From assembly GCF_000520715.1 (NCBI RefSeq), contig NZ_ASSD01000197.1:1-36802 (forward strand): a stretch of DNA of 36,802 nt. The letters run 5' to 3'. The number at the start of each line of letters is the position of its first letter. The stretch's first letter is position 1. Shown in pieces: positions 1 to 5,790 of this stretch. A program made the translations under genes and the position numbers. The notes beneath the pieces were generated by a model, which saw nothing but the letters and a program-made list of their open reading frames with translations, ran no database searches and was not told the origin of the DNA. This DNA comes from Paenibacillus zanthoxyli JH29 (lineage in GTDB: Bacteria > Bacillota > Bacilli > Paenibacillales > Paenibacillaceae).

Positions 1-368
1 AGAGCATGCTGGACTGGGAACGGAAACGGCGGCTGGATCAGGAGGCTCCAACGCATATCGCGGTTCCCAGCGGTTCACGGATTGCCGTTGACTATAGCGA
101 TCCGGCCGCGCCGGTGCTGGCGGTGAAGCTGCAAGAGATGTTCGGGCAGCGGGAGACCCCGCGAATTGGGGCGGGAAGAGTACCCGTACTGCTTCATCTG
201 CTGTCTCCGGCTCGGCGTCCGGTTCAGGTGACTGCCGATCTCGCCAGCTTTTGGGACAACACATATTTTGAAGTTAAGAAAGATTTAAAGGGACGATATC
301 CCAAGCATTATTGGCCGGAAGATCCGCTTCAGGCCGTACCGACCCATCGGACGCGGCCGATCCAATAA
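1..368 (+). CDS. hrpB: ATP-dependent RNA helicase HrpB, C-terminal end (partial)
   Basis: This is the last 120 or so residues of a protein whose 5' part lies left of the window; the frame is open from base 3 to the TAA at 366-368. The tail carries the features of the HrpB-specific C-terminal domain of the DEAH/RHA-type helicases: a small beta-rich stretch with PSGSRIAVDY, the run VKLQEMFG, then LLHLLSPARRPVQVTADL and a final segment FWDNTYFEVKKDLKGRYPKH that precedes WPEDP. In this family the end of the protein is very conserved, which makes the call reliable although none of the helicase motifs are inside the window. HrpB proteins are cytoplasmic NTP-dependent helicases of uncertain physiological substrate. 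The gene ends 140 bases before the next one, with no obvious strong terminator. Confidence 0.9.
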   Translation, partial: SMLDWERKRRLDQEAPTHIAVPSGSRIAVDYSDPAAPVLAVKLQEMFGQRETPRIGAGRVPVLLHLLSPARRPVQVTADLASFWDNTYFEVKKDLKGRYPKHYWPEDPLQAVPTHRTRPIQ

Positions 369-508
369 ATTGCCGGAAGCAGCCGTTTGCCTGAATTCTA
401 CCTTTATCGGCGTCTCTTGAAGCTTTCCTTTCCCCGTTTTTCCATGTTTGGAAATGCTGAGGAAGGGCAAGATAACTAACGTGCACCTAAGAATAAGGAG
501 GGCTTCAA

Positions 509-1009
509 GTGACAAAGAGAATTGTTGGTACTTTCGATACGGGACCCGAGGCAACCAAGGCGATAAAAGAATTGCAAGCCAAAGGTATCCGCAATGAATA
601 TATTTCAGTGATTACACGGGATCGCGAAGATCTGCGGATGATTACGGAGGAGACGGATACAATGGCTCCGGAAGGAGTCGCCACAGGAGCAGCAACCGGC
701 GGAGTAGCCGGAGGGATTGCCGGGCTGCTGGCCGGGATCGGCGCGTTAGCCATTCCGGGCATCGGCCCGATTATCGCAGCAGGCCCGATAGCGGGAGCAT
801 TAACCGGCGCGGCGATGGGAGCGGGCGCTGGCGGGCTGGTGGGCGGACTTGTCGGCTTGGGCATACCCGAAGAGGAAGCCCGAGAATATGTGGGCTATGT
901 TGAAAAAGGCAAGATTCTGGTTCTTGTAGACGACGACGGACTCGATGCCCAAATAGCCGATATATTCCGGAATAAACCCTCGCTGAAGACTACTCGGATT
1001 GATCGATGA
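509..1009 (+). CDS. YflT-type general stress protein (GSP17M-like)
   Basis: A 166-residue protein starting with GTG at 509, set 7 bases after the Shine-Dalgarno AAGGAGG (495-501). The first 45 residues (KRIVGTFDTGPEATKAIKEL and onward) match the YflT / heat-induced stress protein fold found in Bacillus general stress proteins: a beta strand, then a helix that follows a conserved Glu-Ala pattern. Residues about 52-118 form a Gly/Ala-rich hydrophobic stretch (repeated GGxxG, GAGAGG) as in the glycine-zipper regions of GSP17M-like proteins, and a second alpha/beta unit (EEEAREYVGYVEKGKILVLV) closes the protein. The glycine-rich part may insert into or associate with membrane. Function is not established; the family name reflects induction by heat, salt or other stress in Bacillus. 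The gene is monocistronic, closed by a terminator at 1045-1089. Confidence 0.8.
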   Translation: MTKRIVGTFDTGPEATKAIKELQAKGIRNEYISVITRDREDLRMITEETDTMAPEGVATGAATGGVAGGIAGLLAGIGALAIPGIGPIIAAGPIAGALTGAAMGAGAGGLVGGLVGLGIPEEEAREYVGYVEKGKILVLVDDDGLDAQIADIFRNKPSLKTTRIDR

Positions 1010-1044
1010 ATTCGGATTTCCCAGCGTTTTGAATAAAAAATAGG

Positions 1045-1089
1045 CCGTAATTCCCAACTAATGCAAATTCAGGGAATGCGGTTTTTTTT
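1045..1089 (+). terminator. Rho-independent terminator after the stress protein gene
   Basis: CCGTAATTCCC (1045-1055) pairs with GGGAATGCGG (1072-1081), with one bulged base, and eight T residues follow directly (1082-1089). Confidence 0.8.
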
Positions 1090-1152
1090 GCGTGAAAACC
1101 CAAAAAAACAACTCATCCAAAAGCAAACGCTCGATCATACCAACTACTGACA

Positions 1153-1168
1153 ACATTTCACCATATGA
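1153..1168 (-). promoter_or_regulatory. Ter-like / RTP-binding candidate site, copy A
   Basis: Read on the - strand this 16-mer is TCATATGGTGAAATGT. It matches copy B (1289-1304, + strand) at 14 of 16 positions, so the two form an inverted pair upstream of the rtp-like gene. Two opposed RTP sites upstream of rtp are the arrangement known in B. subtilis (IRI/IRII). That this protein binds here is inference. Confidence 0.5.
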
Positions 1169-1288
1169 AAAATTCATAATAGAATAACATAATAAAACCT
1201 CTCCAGCTCATACCAGCTTATTCATCAGCATTACTCGTCCAACAACAAACCCAATTTGAAAAAGTCCGGGGCAGATCATCCAAAAGTC

Positions 1289-1304
1289 ATATTGTGAAAT
1301 TTGA
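1289..1304 (+). promoter_or_regulatory. Ter-like / RTP-binding candidate site, copy B
   Basis: TCATATTGTGAAATTT on the + strand, 50 bases before the ATG of the rtp-like gene. It overlaps the candidate -35 hexamer (TTGTGA, 1294-1299), which would fit autorepression by the encoded protein. The 120 bases between the two copies are AT-rich and show no coding potential. Confidence 0.5.
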
Positions 1305-1323
1305 TAAACAGTGATTATATAGA
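1294..1323 (+). promoter_or_regulatory. Candidate promoter of the rtp-like gene
   Basis: -35 TTGTGA at 1294-1299, 18-base spacer, -10 TATAGA at 1318-1323. Each hexamer matches the consensus at 4 of 6 positions. It overlaps site copy B. Confidence 0.4.
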
Positions 1324-1353
1324 GATATCCAGAATGATCAGAGGAGGTCTTCC

Positions 1354-1713
1354 ATGGCTTTTATGATCGCCCAAAGGGCGTTTATCAAGTTGTATCTCAT
1401 TACCATGGTCGAACAGCATCACGGCTACGGCTATCAAATGCTCGAGGATTTGCGGAGAGATTTCAAAAGTCATGGCTATAATCCTCCGCAGAGCGAGATC
1501 TACCGCGCCCTCCATGAATTGGTACAGCAGGGCATTCTATACCGGACCAAACAGCTCAAAGGAAATGATCCCAAAGTTGATTTTCAGGAAATCGTTCTTT
1601 ATCATTTCACGCCAGATGGAGCCGAGAAAGCGAGGCTGTACAAGAAGCAGGTGAAGACCGATCTTGACCGGTGTCTGGGCATACTAAACAAGGCGGTAGC
1701 CGATAATTATTGA
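1354..1713 (+). CDS. rtp: Replication terminator protein (RTP) family winged-helix protein
   Basis: A 119-residue protein starting at ATG 1354, six bases after GAGGAGG (1341-1347). It resembles B. subtilis Rtp (122 residues) over nearly its whole length as I recall that sequence, about half the residues being identical by eye: QRAFIKLYLITM near the N terminus, YGYQMLEDLRRDFK, SEIYRALHELVQQGIL (recognition helix and turn), QEIVLYHF (the wing) and the C-terminal dimerisation helix ARLYKKQVKTDLDRC ending in ADNY (B. subtilis SDNF). In B. subtilis the dimer binds Ter sites and halts replication forks in one direction; RTP is a specialised relative of the PadR/winged-helix repressors. The long C-terminal helix and LYKKQ signature favour RTP over an ordinary PadR regulator. 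Two opposed repeats lie upstream, as in B. subtilis. Whether it arrests forks or only regulates transcription cannot be told from sequence. Confidence 0.85.
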   Translation: MAFMIAQRAFIKLYLITMVEQHHGYGYQMLEDLRRDFKSHGYNPPQSEIYRALHELVQQGILYRTKQLKGNDPKVDFQEIVLYHFTPDGAEKARLYKKQVKTDLDRCLGILNKAVADNY

Positions 1714-1757
1714 AAACCCTCGGGCGGGATGATGATATTTCCAGCCTGTCCCCGCCC

Positions 1758-1766
1758 TGATATAAT
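1758..1766 (+). promoter_or_regulatory. Extended -10 promoter element
   Basis: TGATATAAT gives a TGn extension and a perfect TATAAT (1761-1766), 45 bases before the start of the DivIVA/GpsB-like gene. No good -35 box is seen, as is usual for extended -10 promoters. It gives this gene its own transcript, separate from rtp. Confidence 0.55.
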
Positions 1767-1811
1767 AAGTAAAGCTATAAGAGAACCAGTCAACGATGGA
1801 GGTAGTTTTAG

Positions 1812-2186
1812 ATGGATGAGCATATGAAGCGAAGACTGGACAAGCAGAGAAAGCTGTTCAGCCAGCTTGGGATTGCGCTTGATGCGTTAACCATTCATGA
1901 GAAAGAGTTCAGTATGAAATTACGCGGATACGATCCGGAGGAAGTAGATACTTTTTTGGACAGTGTCATTAAGGACTATGAACGGTTCTACGCAACCATC
2001 GCTGACTTAATGGACAAATGGCAGGAGCAGCAGATTACTCTGCGCGAATTGAAAGCGGAAAGTAAGCAGGCGCCGCCGCCCGTTATCCAGGGGATCGATC
2101 CGAAAGAGATCGAAGAGACGATTCTGAGGCTTGAGGCCGGTGTCCGCCAGCTTAAGGAACGCGTTCAGCGCAGTGAGATCATTTAG
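1812..2186 (+). CDS. GpsB/DivIVA-like cell-division protein
   Basis: A 124-residue protein (ATG 1812; Shine-Dalgarno GGAGGT six bases upstream). Residues about 28-60 hold the DivIVA/GpsB N-terminal lipid- and partner-binding domain: EKEFSMKLRGYDPEEVDTFL, then VIKDYERFY, almost the pattern of B. subtilis GpsB (EKEFKTGVRGYKQEEVDKFL). A coiled coil follows (residues 60-85), then a proline-rich linker (QAPPPV) and a short C-terminal helix (EETILRLEAGVRQLKERV) that would correspond to the GpsB C-terminal oligomerisation helix. About 25 extra charged residues precede the domain, making it longer than GpsB (98 residues) and shorter than DivIVA (about 160). Such proteins sit at the septum or poles and recruit cell-wall synthesis enzymes. 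ATG 1824 is a second possible start. A separate canonical gpsB may exist elsewhere, so no symbol is given. Confidence 0.8.
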   Translation: MDEHMKRRLDKQRKLFSQLGIALDALTIHEKEFSMKLRGYDPEEVDTFLDSVIKDYERFYATIADLMDKWQEQQITLRELKAESKQAPPPVIQGIDPKEIEETILRLEAGVRQLKERVQRSEII

Positions 2187-2250
2187 CCTCCGGACTTGTA
2201 CAAAAATAACGGCTCACATTTGTCATCAGGACGGAGGTTGTGCTTTTTTT
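2187..2250 (+). other. Hairpin with T-run abutting the histidine kinase start
   Basis: CCTCCG (2187-2192) can pair with CGGAGG (2232-2237), the latter also being the only Shine-Dalgarno-like sequence for the kinase. Inside, ACAAA and TTTGT can pair. A run of seven T ends at 2250, directly before the ATG at 2251. It could be the terminator of the GpsB-like gene, or a leader that hides the ribosome site. The outer stem is only six base pairs. Confidence 0.4.
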
Positions 2251-4935
2251 ATGAATATAAATGTACTAAATTTCAAAATCCGTGGAAAAATCGCTCTTGG
2301 GTACATAATGATTTTACTGCTGCTCGGGCTTTTTTTGCTCATTGTGCAGGGACGGATTTCTGAGCTTGAGAAGGAAACTGTCATGCTGAGCGGTCATGAT
2401 ATGCAGGTGCATGAGCTTACCTTTCAGATTGAAAAAAATATTCTGGACATGGAGACCGGCCAGCGGGGCTATGCGCTTACAGGCAACGACTCTTATCTTG
2501 CCCCCTACTACGACGGGCTGGAGAAATGGCAGGTTAATTACTCCACTTTGAAGGCGCTCATTAAGGGTAGTACCTCTCAGGTTGAAAATCTGGAAAGTAT
2601 CAGGAAGAATCTCGAAGCCTGGATCGTCAATGCGGGCCAATATGTGGTTGAACTCAAACAAGCGGGACGTGATGATGAGGTGACCGTGTTTTTTCATACC
2701 GATCCCGGCAAAGCGATAGCCGGACAAATCCGCAGCGAGTTACAGCATTTCCGTGAGTTTGAACAAGCCGGCACGGCGAAGCGGATTAGCGATCTTAAGT
2801 CCCGCAACCACCAACTGCTTATTACTATGTATATTCTGTGGAGCCTGGTGGCGCTGGTCGCCATTGCCGCTTCCATCCTGATTACCGATAATATCGTTAA
2901 GACACTGAAGAATGTAATTGACGCCATCAACCATATAGCAGACGGAAACAACAGGGCCAAGCGAATCGAGGTAAAGACGCAGGACGAGATTTCCGATCTT
3001 GCTGCAGCGACAAACCGTCTATTGGAGAACGCGGAAAGAGAGCAGCGGTTCAGCGACCAGCTAACCCAAATGTCGGTAAGGCTCCAGGAAAAAACGGACC
3101 CCGCCGCTTTATGCGACACCTTTCTGAGCAAGCTGGCGACAATCCTTGAGATACAGTACGGCGCGGTGTACATTGCTCAAGACCACTATGGCGATTCTCT
3201 GCTGAGAATTAGTTCCTATGCGGGCGGAAACGAAGGTTTGAGCCCAGGCAAAGAAAAAATAATGCTGGGTGAGGGCCTGGTGGGCCAATGCGCGCTTGAT
3301 CAGAAAATTCTGAAGCTTGAAGAGCTGCCGGATGGTTATATTCATATCAGTTCCGGGCTCGGAAGAACCCCGCCCCGGCAGGCGGTGATCGCCCCTGTTG
3401 TGTTTGAGAACAGGACCGTCGCGGTAGTTGAGATCGCTTCACTCATGAGATGGGTGCCTGATCATTTCAAGCTGCTGGAACAGCTGCTCGACTCGTTCGC
3501 GGTATCGGTGAATTCGGTTATGACCCGGATGCATATTCAAAATCTCTATGCGGAAGCCCAGACAATGAATGAGGAGCTGCAGAACCAGTCTGAAGAGCTG
3601 CAATCCCAAACTCACAAACTGATTAACGTGAACAGCAAGCTGGAATTCCAAAAGCAGGTTGCGGAGAATTCGGCTGAAGAACTGGAAAAAATGAACGAGG
3701 AGCTAGAGACAAGCTCCCGCTACAAATCCGAATTTTTGGCTAATATGTCGCATGAGCTGCGGACACCGCTTAACAGCATGCTGCTGCTGTCGCAGATTCT
3801 GTCCGAGAACCACAGCGGCAACTTGACAGAGGAACAGGTAGGCTATGCATCGGTCATTCATTCCTCCGGCAGTGATCTGCTGGCCATCATTAACGATATT
3901 TTGGATTTATCCAAGGTTGAGGCCGGAAAGATGCTAATTGAAACGAGCGCCGTCAATCTTACCGAGCTCCCGTCCTTATTCGAAGGGTATTTCGGCAAGA
4001 CGGCTGAGTCCAAAAATCTCGAGTTCAGCGTCGTTTTAAAAGCTGGAACACCGGATATCTTCTATACAGATGAATTGCGTTTGCATCAAATCCTCCGCAA
4101 TCTGCTCTCTAACGCCTTTAAATTTACGAAAGAGGGCGGAGTAAAGCTCGAAATCTCCAAGGTTGACACCTTTGCTTCCAAAGGGTATGCTCCAGCGGGG
4201 CCGGTGCTGGCTTTTTCCGTAATCGACAGCGGCATAGGAATATCTCCGGATAAACGTGATCTGATATTTGAAGCATTCCAGCAGGCGGATGGATCAACCG
4301 CGCGAAAATTCGGCGGAACGGGACTTGGATTGTCCATTTCCCAGCAGCTTTCGAAGCTCCTTGGCGGGCATCTTACACTCGAGAGCAAACCGCAAGAGGG
4401 CAGCATCTTCACGCTGTATCTTCCTTATCTCAAAGAAGAAAGAGATCCGAAGGATTATATGCTCGATTTCGAGGCGGCGGCAGCGCTTGAACGCGAAGCT
4501 GATGGCAGCGGCGATGATGAGGAGGCGCAAATGGACGGGAAATACGGCCTGCTGGCGGGCAAAACAGTCCTTCTAGTCGATGATGACCCGCGAAATATCT
4601 ATGCGCTGACACAGACGCTTGAGAAGTACAGCATGCATGTGGTGACGGCCCAGAACGGATTCGAATGCCTTCAGCGGGTCAGAGAGAATCCCGGGATCGA
4701 CATCCTGCTTCTGGACATCATGATGCCGGTGTTGGATGGGTATGACACGTTATCCATTTTACGCGAAGAACTGTTGAAGCACGATCTTCCGATTATTGCG
4801 GTATCGGCCAAGACGATGAAGGAAGACCGGGAGAAATGCCTGGCTGCGGGGGCAACCGATTTTATCAAGAAACCCGTTCTTACCAAGGACCTCCTAAAGA
4901 TTTTGTCCTATCATTTGAGCAGCAAAGCGGCTTAA
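2251..4935 (+). CDS. Hybrid sensor histidine kinase (CHASE3-HAMP-GAF-HisKA-HATPase-REC)
   Basis: An 894-residue membrane sensor. The ATG at 2251 is chosen because the first transmembrane helix (about 12-32) follows at once and CGGAGG lies upstream; the frame is open further 5' but that part is not hydrophobic. Order: TM1, extracytoplasmic CHASE3 domain (about 35-180, with METGQRGYALTG), TM2 (about 190-212), HAMP, GAF (about 290-430), a coiled coil rich in EELQ/ELE (435-490), HisKA with the phospho-accepting His501 in NMSHELRTPLN, HATPase_c with the DSGIGI and GGTGLGLS ATP-lid motifs, and a C-terminal receiver with DDD at its acidic pocket, the phospho-acceptor Asp822 in LLLDIMMP and the KP signature. 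No separate response regulator or output domain lies nearby, so the phosphoryl group probably passes to a partner elsewhere. CHASE3 ligands are generally unknown. It is followed by about 200 non-coding bases. Confidence 0.93.
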   Translation: MNINVLNFKIRGKIALGYIMILLLLGLFLLIVQGRISELEKETVMLSGHDMQVHELTFQIEKNILDMETGQRGYALTGNDSYLAPYYDGLEKWQVNYSTLKALIKGSTSQVENLESIRKNLEAWIVNAGQYVVELKQAGRDDEVTVFFHTDPGKAIAGQIRSELQHFREFEQAGTAKRISDLKSRNHQLLITMYILWSLVALVAIAASILITDNIVKTLKNVIDAINHIADGNNRAKRIEVKTQDEISDLAAATNRLLENAEREQRFSDQLTQMSVRLQEKTDPAALCDTFLSKLATILEIQYGAVYIAQDHYGDSLLRISSYAGGNEGLSPGKEKIMLGEGLVGQCALDQKILKLEELPDGYIHISSGLGRTPPRQAVIAPVVFENRTVAVVEIASLMRWVPDHFKLLEQLLDSFAVSVNSVMTRMHIQNLYAEAQTMNEELQNQSEELQSQTHKLINVNSKLEFQKQVAENSAEELEKMNEELETSSRYKSEFLANMSHELRTPLNSMLLLSQILSENHSGNLTEEQVGYASVIHSSGSDLLAIINDILDLSKVEAGKMLIETSAVNLTELPSLFEGYFGKTAESKNLEFSVVLKAGTPDIFYTDELRLHQILRNLLSNAFKFTKEGGVKLEISKVDTFASKGYAPAGPVLAFSVIDSGIGISPDKRDLIFEAFQQADGSTARKFGGTGLGLSISQQLSKLLGGHLTLESKPQEGSIFTLYLPYLKEERDPKDYMLDFEAAAALEREADGSGDDEEAQMDGKYGLLAGKTVLLVDDDPRNIYALTQTLEKYSMHVVTAQNGFECLQRVRENPGIDILLLDIMMPVLDGYDTLSILREELLKHDLPIIAVSAKTMKEDREKCLAAGATDFIKKPVLTKDLLKILSYHLSSKAA

Positions 4936-5045
4936 ATTCCAGATAAATATGTACGGGCGATCCGAAACCTGATGGTGGCGGGCGCCTTTTTTCTATTTTC
5001 GCAGAGATTCATAGAGTGAGTAGGCTTAGGATGATTTGCAGTATG

Positions 5046-5074
5046 TTGCAATGAGTATGAACACATGTTATCAT
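5046..5074 (+). promoter_or_regulatory. Promoter of the tetR-mmpL operon
   Basis: -35 TTGCAA (5046-5051), a 17-base spacer, and -10 TATCAT (5069-5074). The operator palindrome begins at the last base of the -10, a classic position for a repressor site. Confidence 0.6.
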
Positions 5075-5091
5075 TTGGTTGATCAAACAAA
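5074..5091 (+). promoter_or_regulatory. TetR operator candidate O1
   Basis: TTTGGTTGA abuts TCAAACAAA, an inverted repeat with one mismatch and no spacer. The same half-site recurs before the mmpL gene (5746-5769). Likely target of the TetR protein encoded just downstream. Confidence 0.65.
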
Positions 5092-5131
5092 CAAAAAGTT
5101 GGGACAATATCCTTGGTCTTAGGAGGTCTTT

Positions 5132-5716
5132 ATTACGGAGCACGACAAACAGCAGCGGATAATTGACGCGGCCTATCAAGTATTGGCTGAAAAAGGTTAT
5201 GACAAAGCCTCCACGAAAGAAATCGCACGGGTGGCCGGAGTCGCGCAGGGATTGATCAGCTATTATTTTCCGAGCAAAGATTTGTTGTTTGCGGAAGTGT
5301 TCCGCCGCGAATCGGAGAAGTACTGTGAATCGTATTCATTTACTCAGAGCAGCACCGAAGGGCCGCTAAATGCGGCAGCCGTGAAGTCGGCGCTCAGCGT
5401 GCCGCAGTCCAGGGCCGTGGACAATCCGTCCTGGATTAAGCTTCGTTACGAATTATACGCTTTGGGGCTGAGAAATCCTGCGGTATCAGAGAGTATTAAG
5501 GCTACGCTTGCCAGCAAGCGCGAACACCTGACCAGGCTCATTGAACGGATTAGCCGTCTTCCGGAAGAACACTCGCGTTCGCTCGCTCCCATTTTGCTGT
5601 CCGTTTTTGATGGCCTCGGATTGCAGCGGCTCTGTGATGAAGACTTCGATTACGAGGGCGCTTACGATACGTTCGCCGCAATACTTGCCGCATATTTGCA
5701 AAGCATTCAAAAATAA
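5132..5716 (+). CDS. TetR/AcrR family repressor, probable ATT start
   Basis: A 194-residue TetR regulator. The N-terminal DNA-binding domain reads QQRIIDAAYQVLAEKGYDKA (helix 1), then STKEIARVAGVAQGLISYYF, the usual TetR helix-turn-helix ending in YYFPSKDLL. Because helix 1 starts around residue 6, the protein must begin near 5132. In that frame a TAG stop lies at 5120-5122 and no ATG, GTG or TTG occurs before the TTG at 5183, which would cut through helix 1. The codon five bases after the perfect AGGAGG (5121-5126) is ATT (5132). An ATT start is therefore most likely. The C-terminal two thirds form the ligand-binding helical domain (DGLGLQRLCDEDFDYEGAYD). It heads an operon with the MMPL exporter and probably represses both through the two palindromes. 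Confidence 0.85.
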   Translation: MTEHDKQQRIIDAAYQVLAEKGYDKASTKEIARVAGVAQGLISYYFPSKDLLFAEVFRRESEKYCESYSFTQSSTEGPLNAAAVKSALSVPQSRAVDNPSWIKLRYELYALGLRNPAVSESIKATLASKREHLTRLIERISRLPEEHSRSLAPILLSVFDGLGLQRLCDEDFDYEGAYDTFAAILAAYLQSIQK

Positions 5717-5745
5717 GAGAATAGAATGCAAATTTTTTTTAATGG

Positions 5746-5769
5746 TTTTGTTTGAGCGATCAAACAAAA
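5746..5769 (+). promoter_or_regulatory. TetR operator candidate O2 before mmpL
   Basis: TTTTGTTTGA (5746-5755) and TCAAACAAAA (5760-5769) form a perfect ten-base inverted repeat around GCGA. The arms match O1, but here they are four bases further apart. It lies 21 bases before the mmpL start. Confidence 0.7.
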
Positions 5770-5790
5770 ACAGGAACTGGAGGAGATTGG

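Noticed and set aside
446-470. A SigB-like promoter upstream of the stress protein: GTTTGG, 13 bases, GGGCAA.
   Set aside because: The second box matches the GGGTAT consensus at only four positions, and there is no evidence here that the organism has SigB.
4940-5000. A terminator after the histidine kinase gene, from GGCGGGCGCC and the following six T residues.
   Set aside because: The only compact stem is three base pairs; longer pairings need a large asymmetric loop. The T-run suggests termination, but the structure is not convincing.
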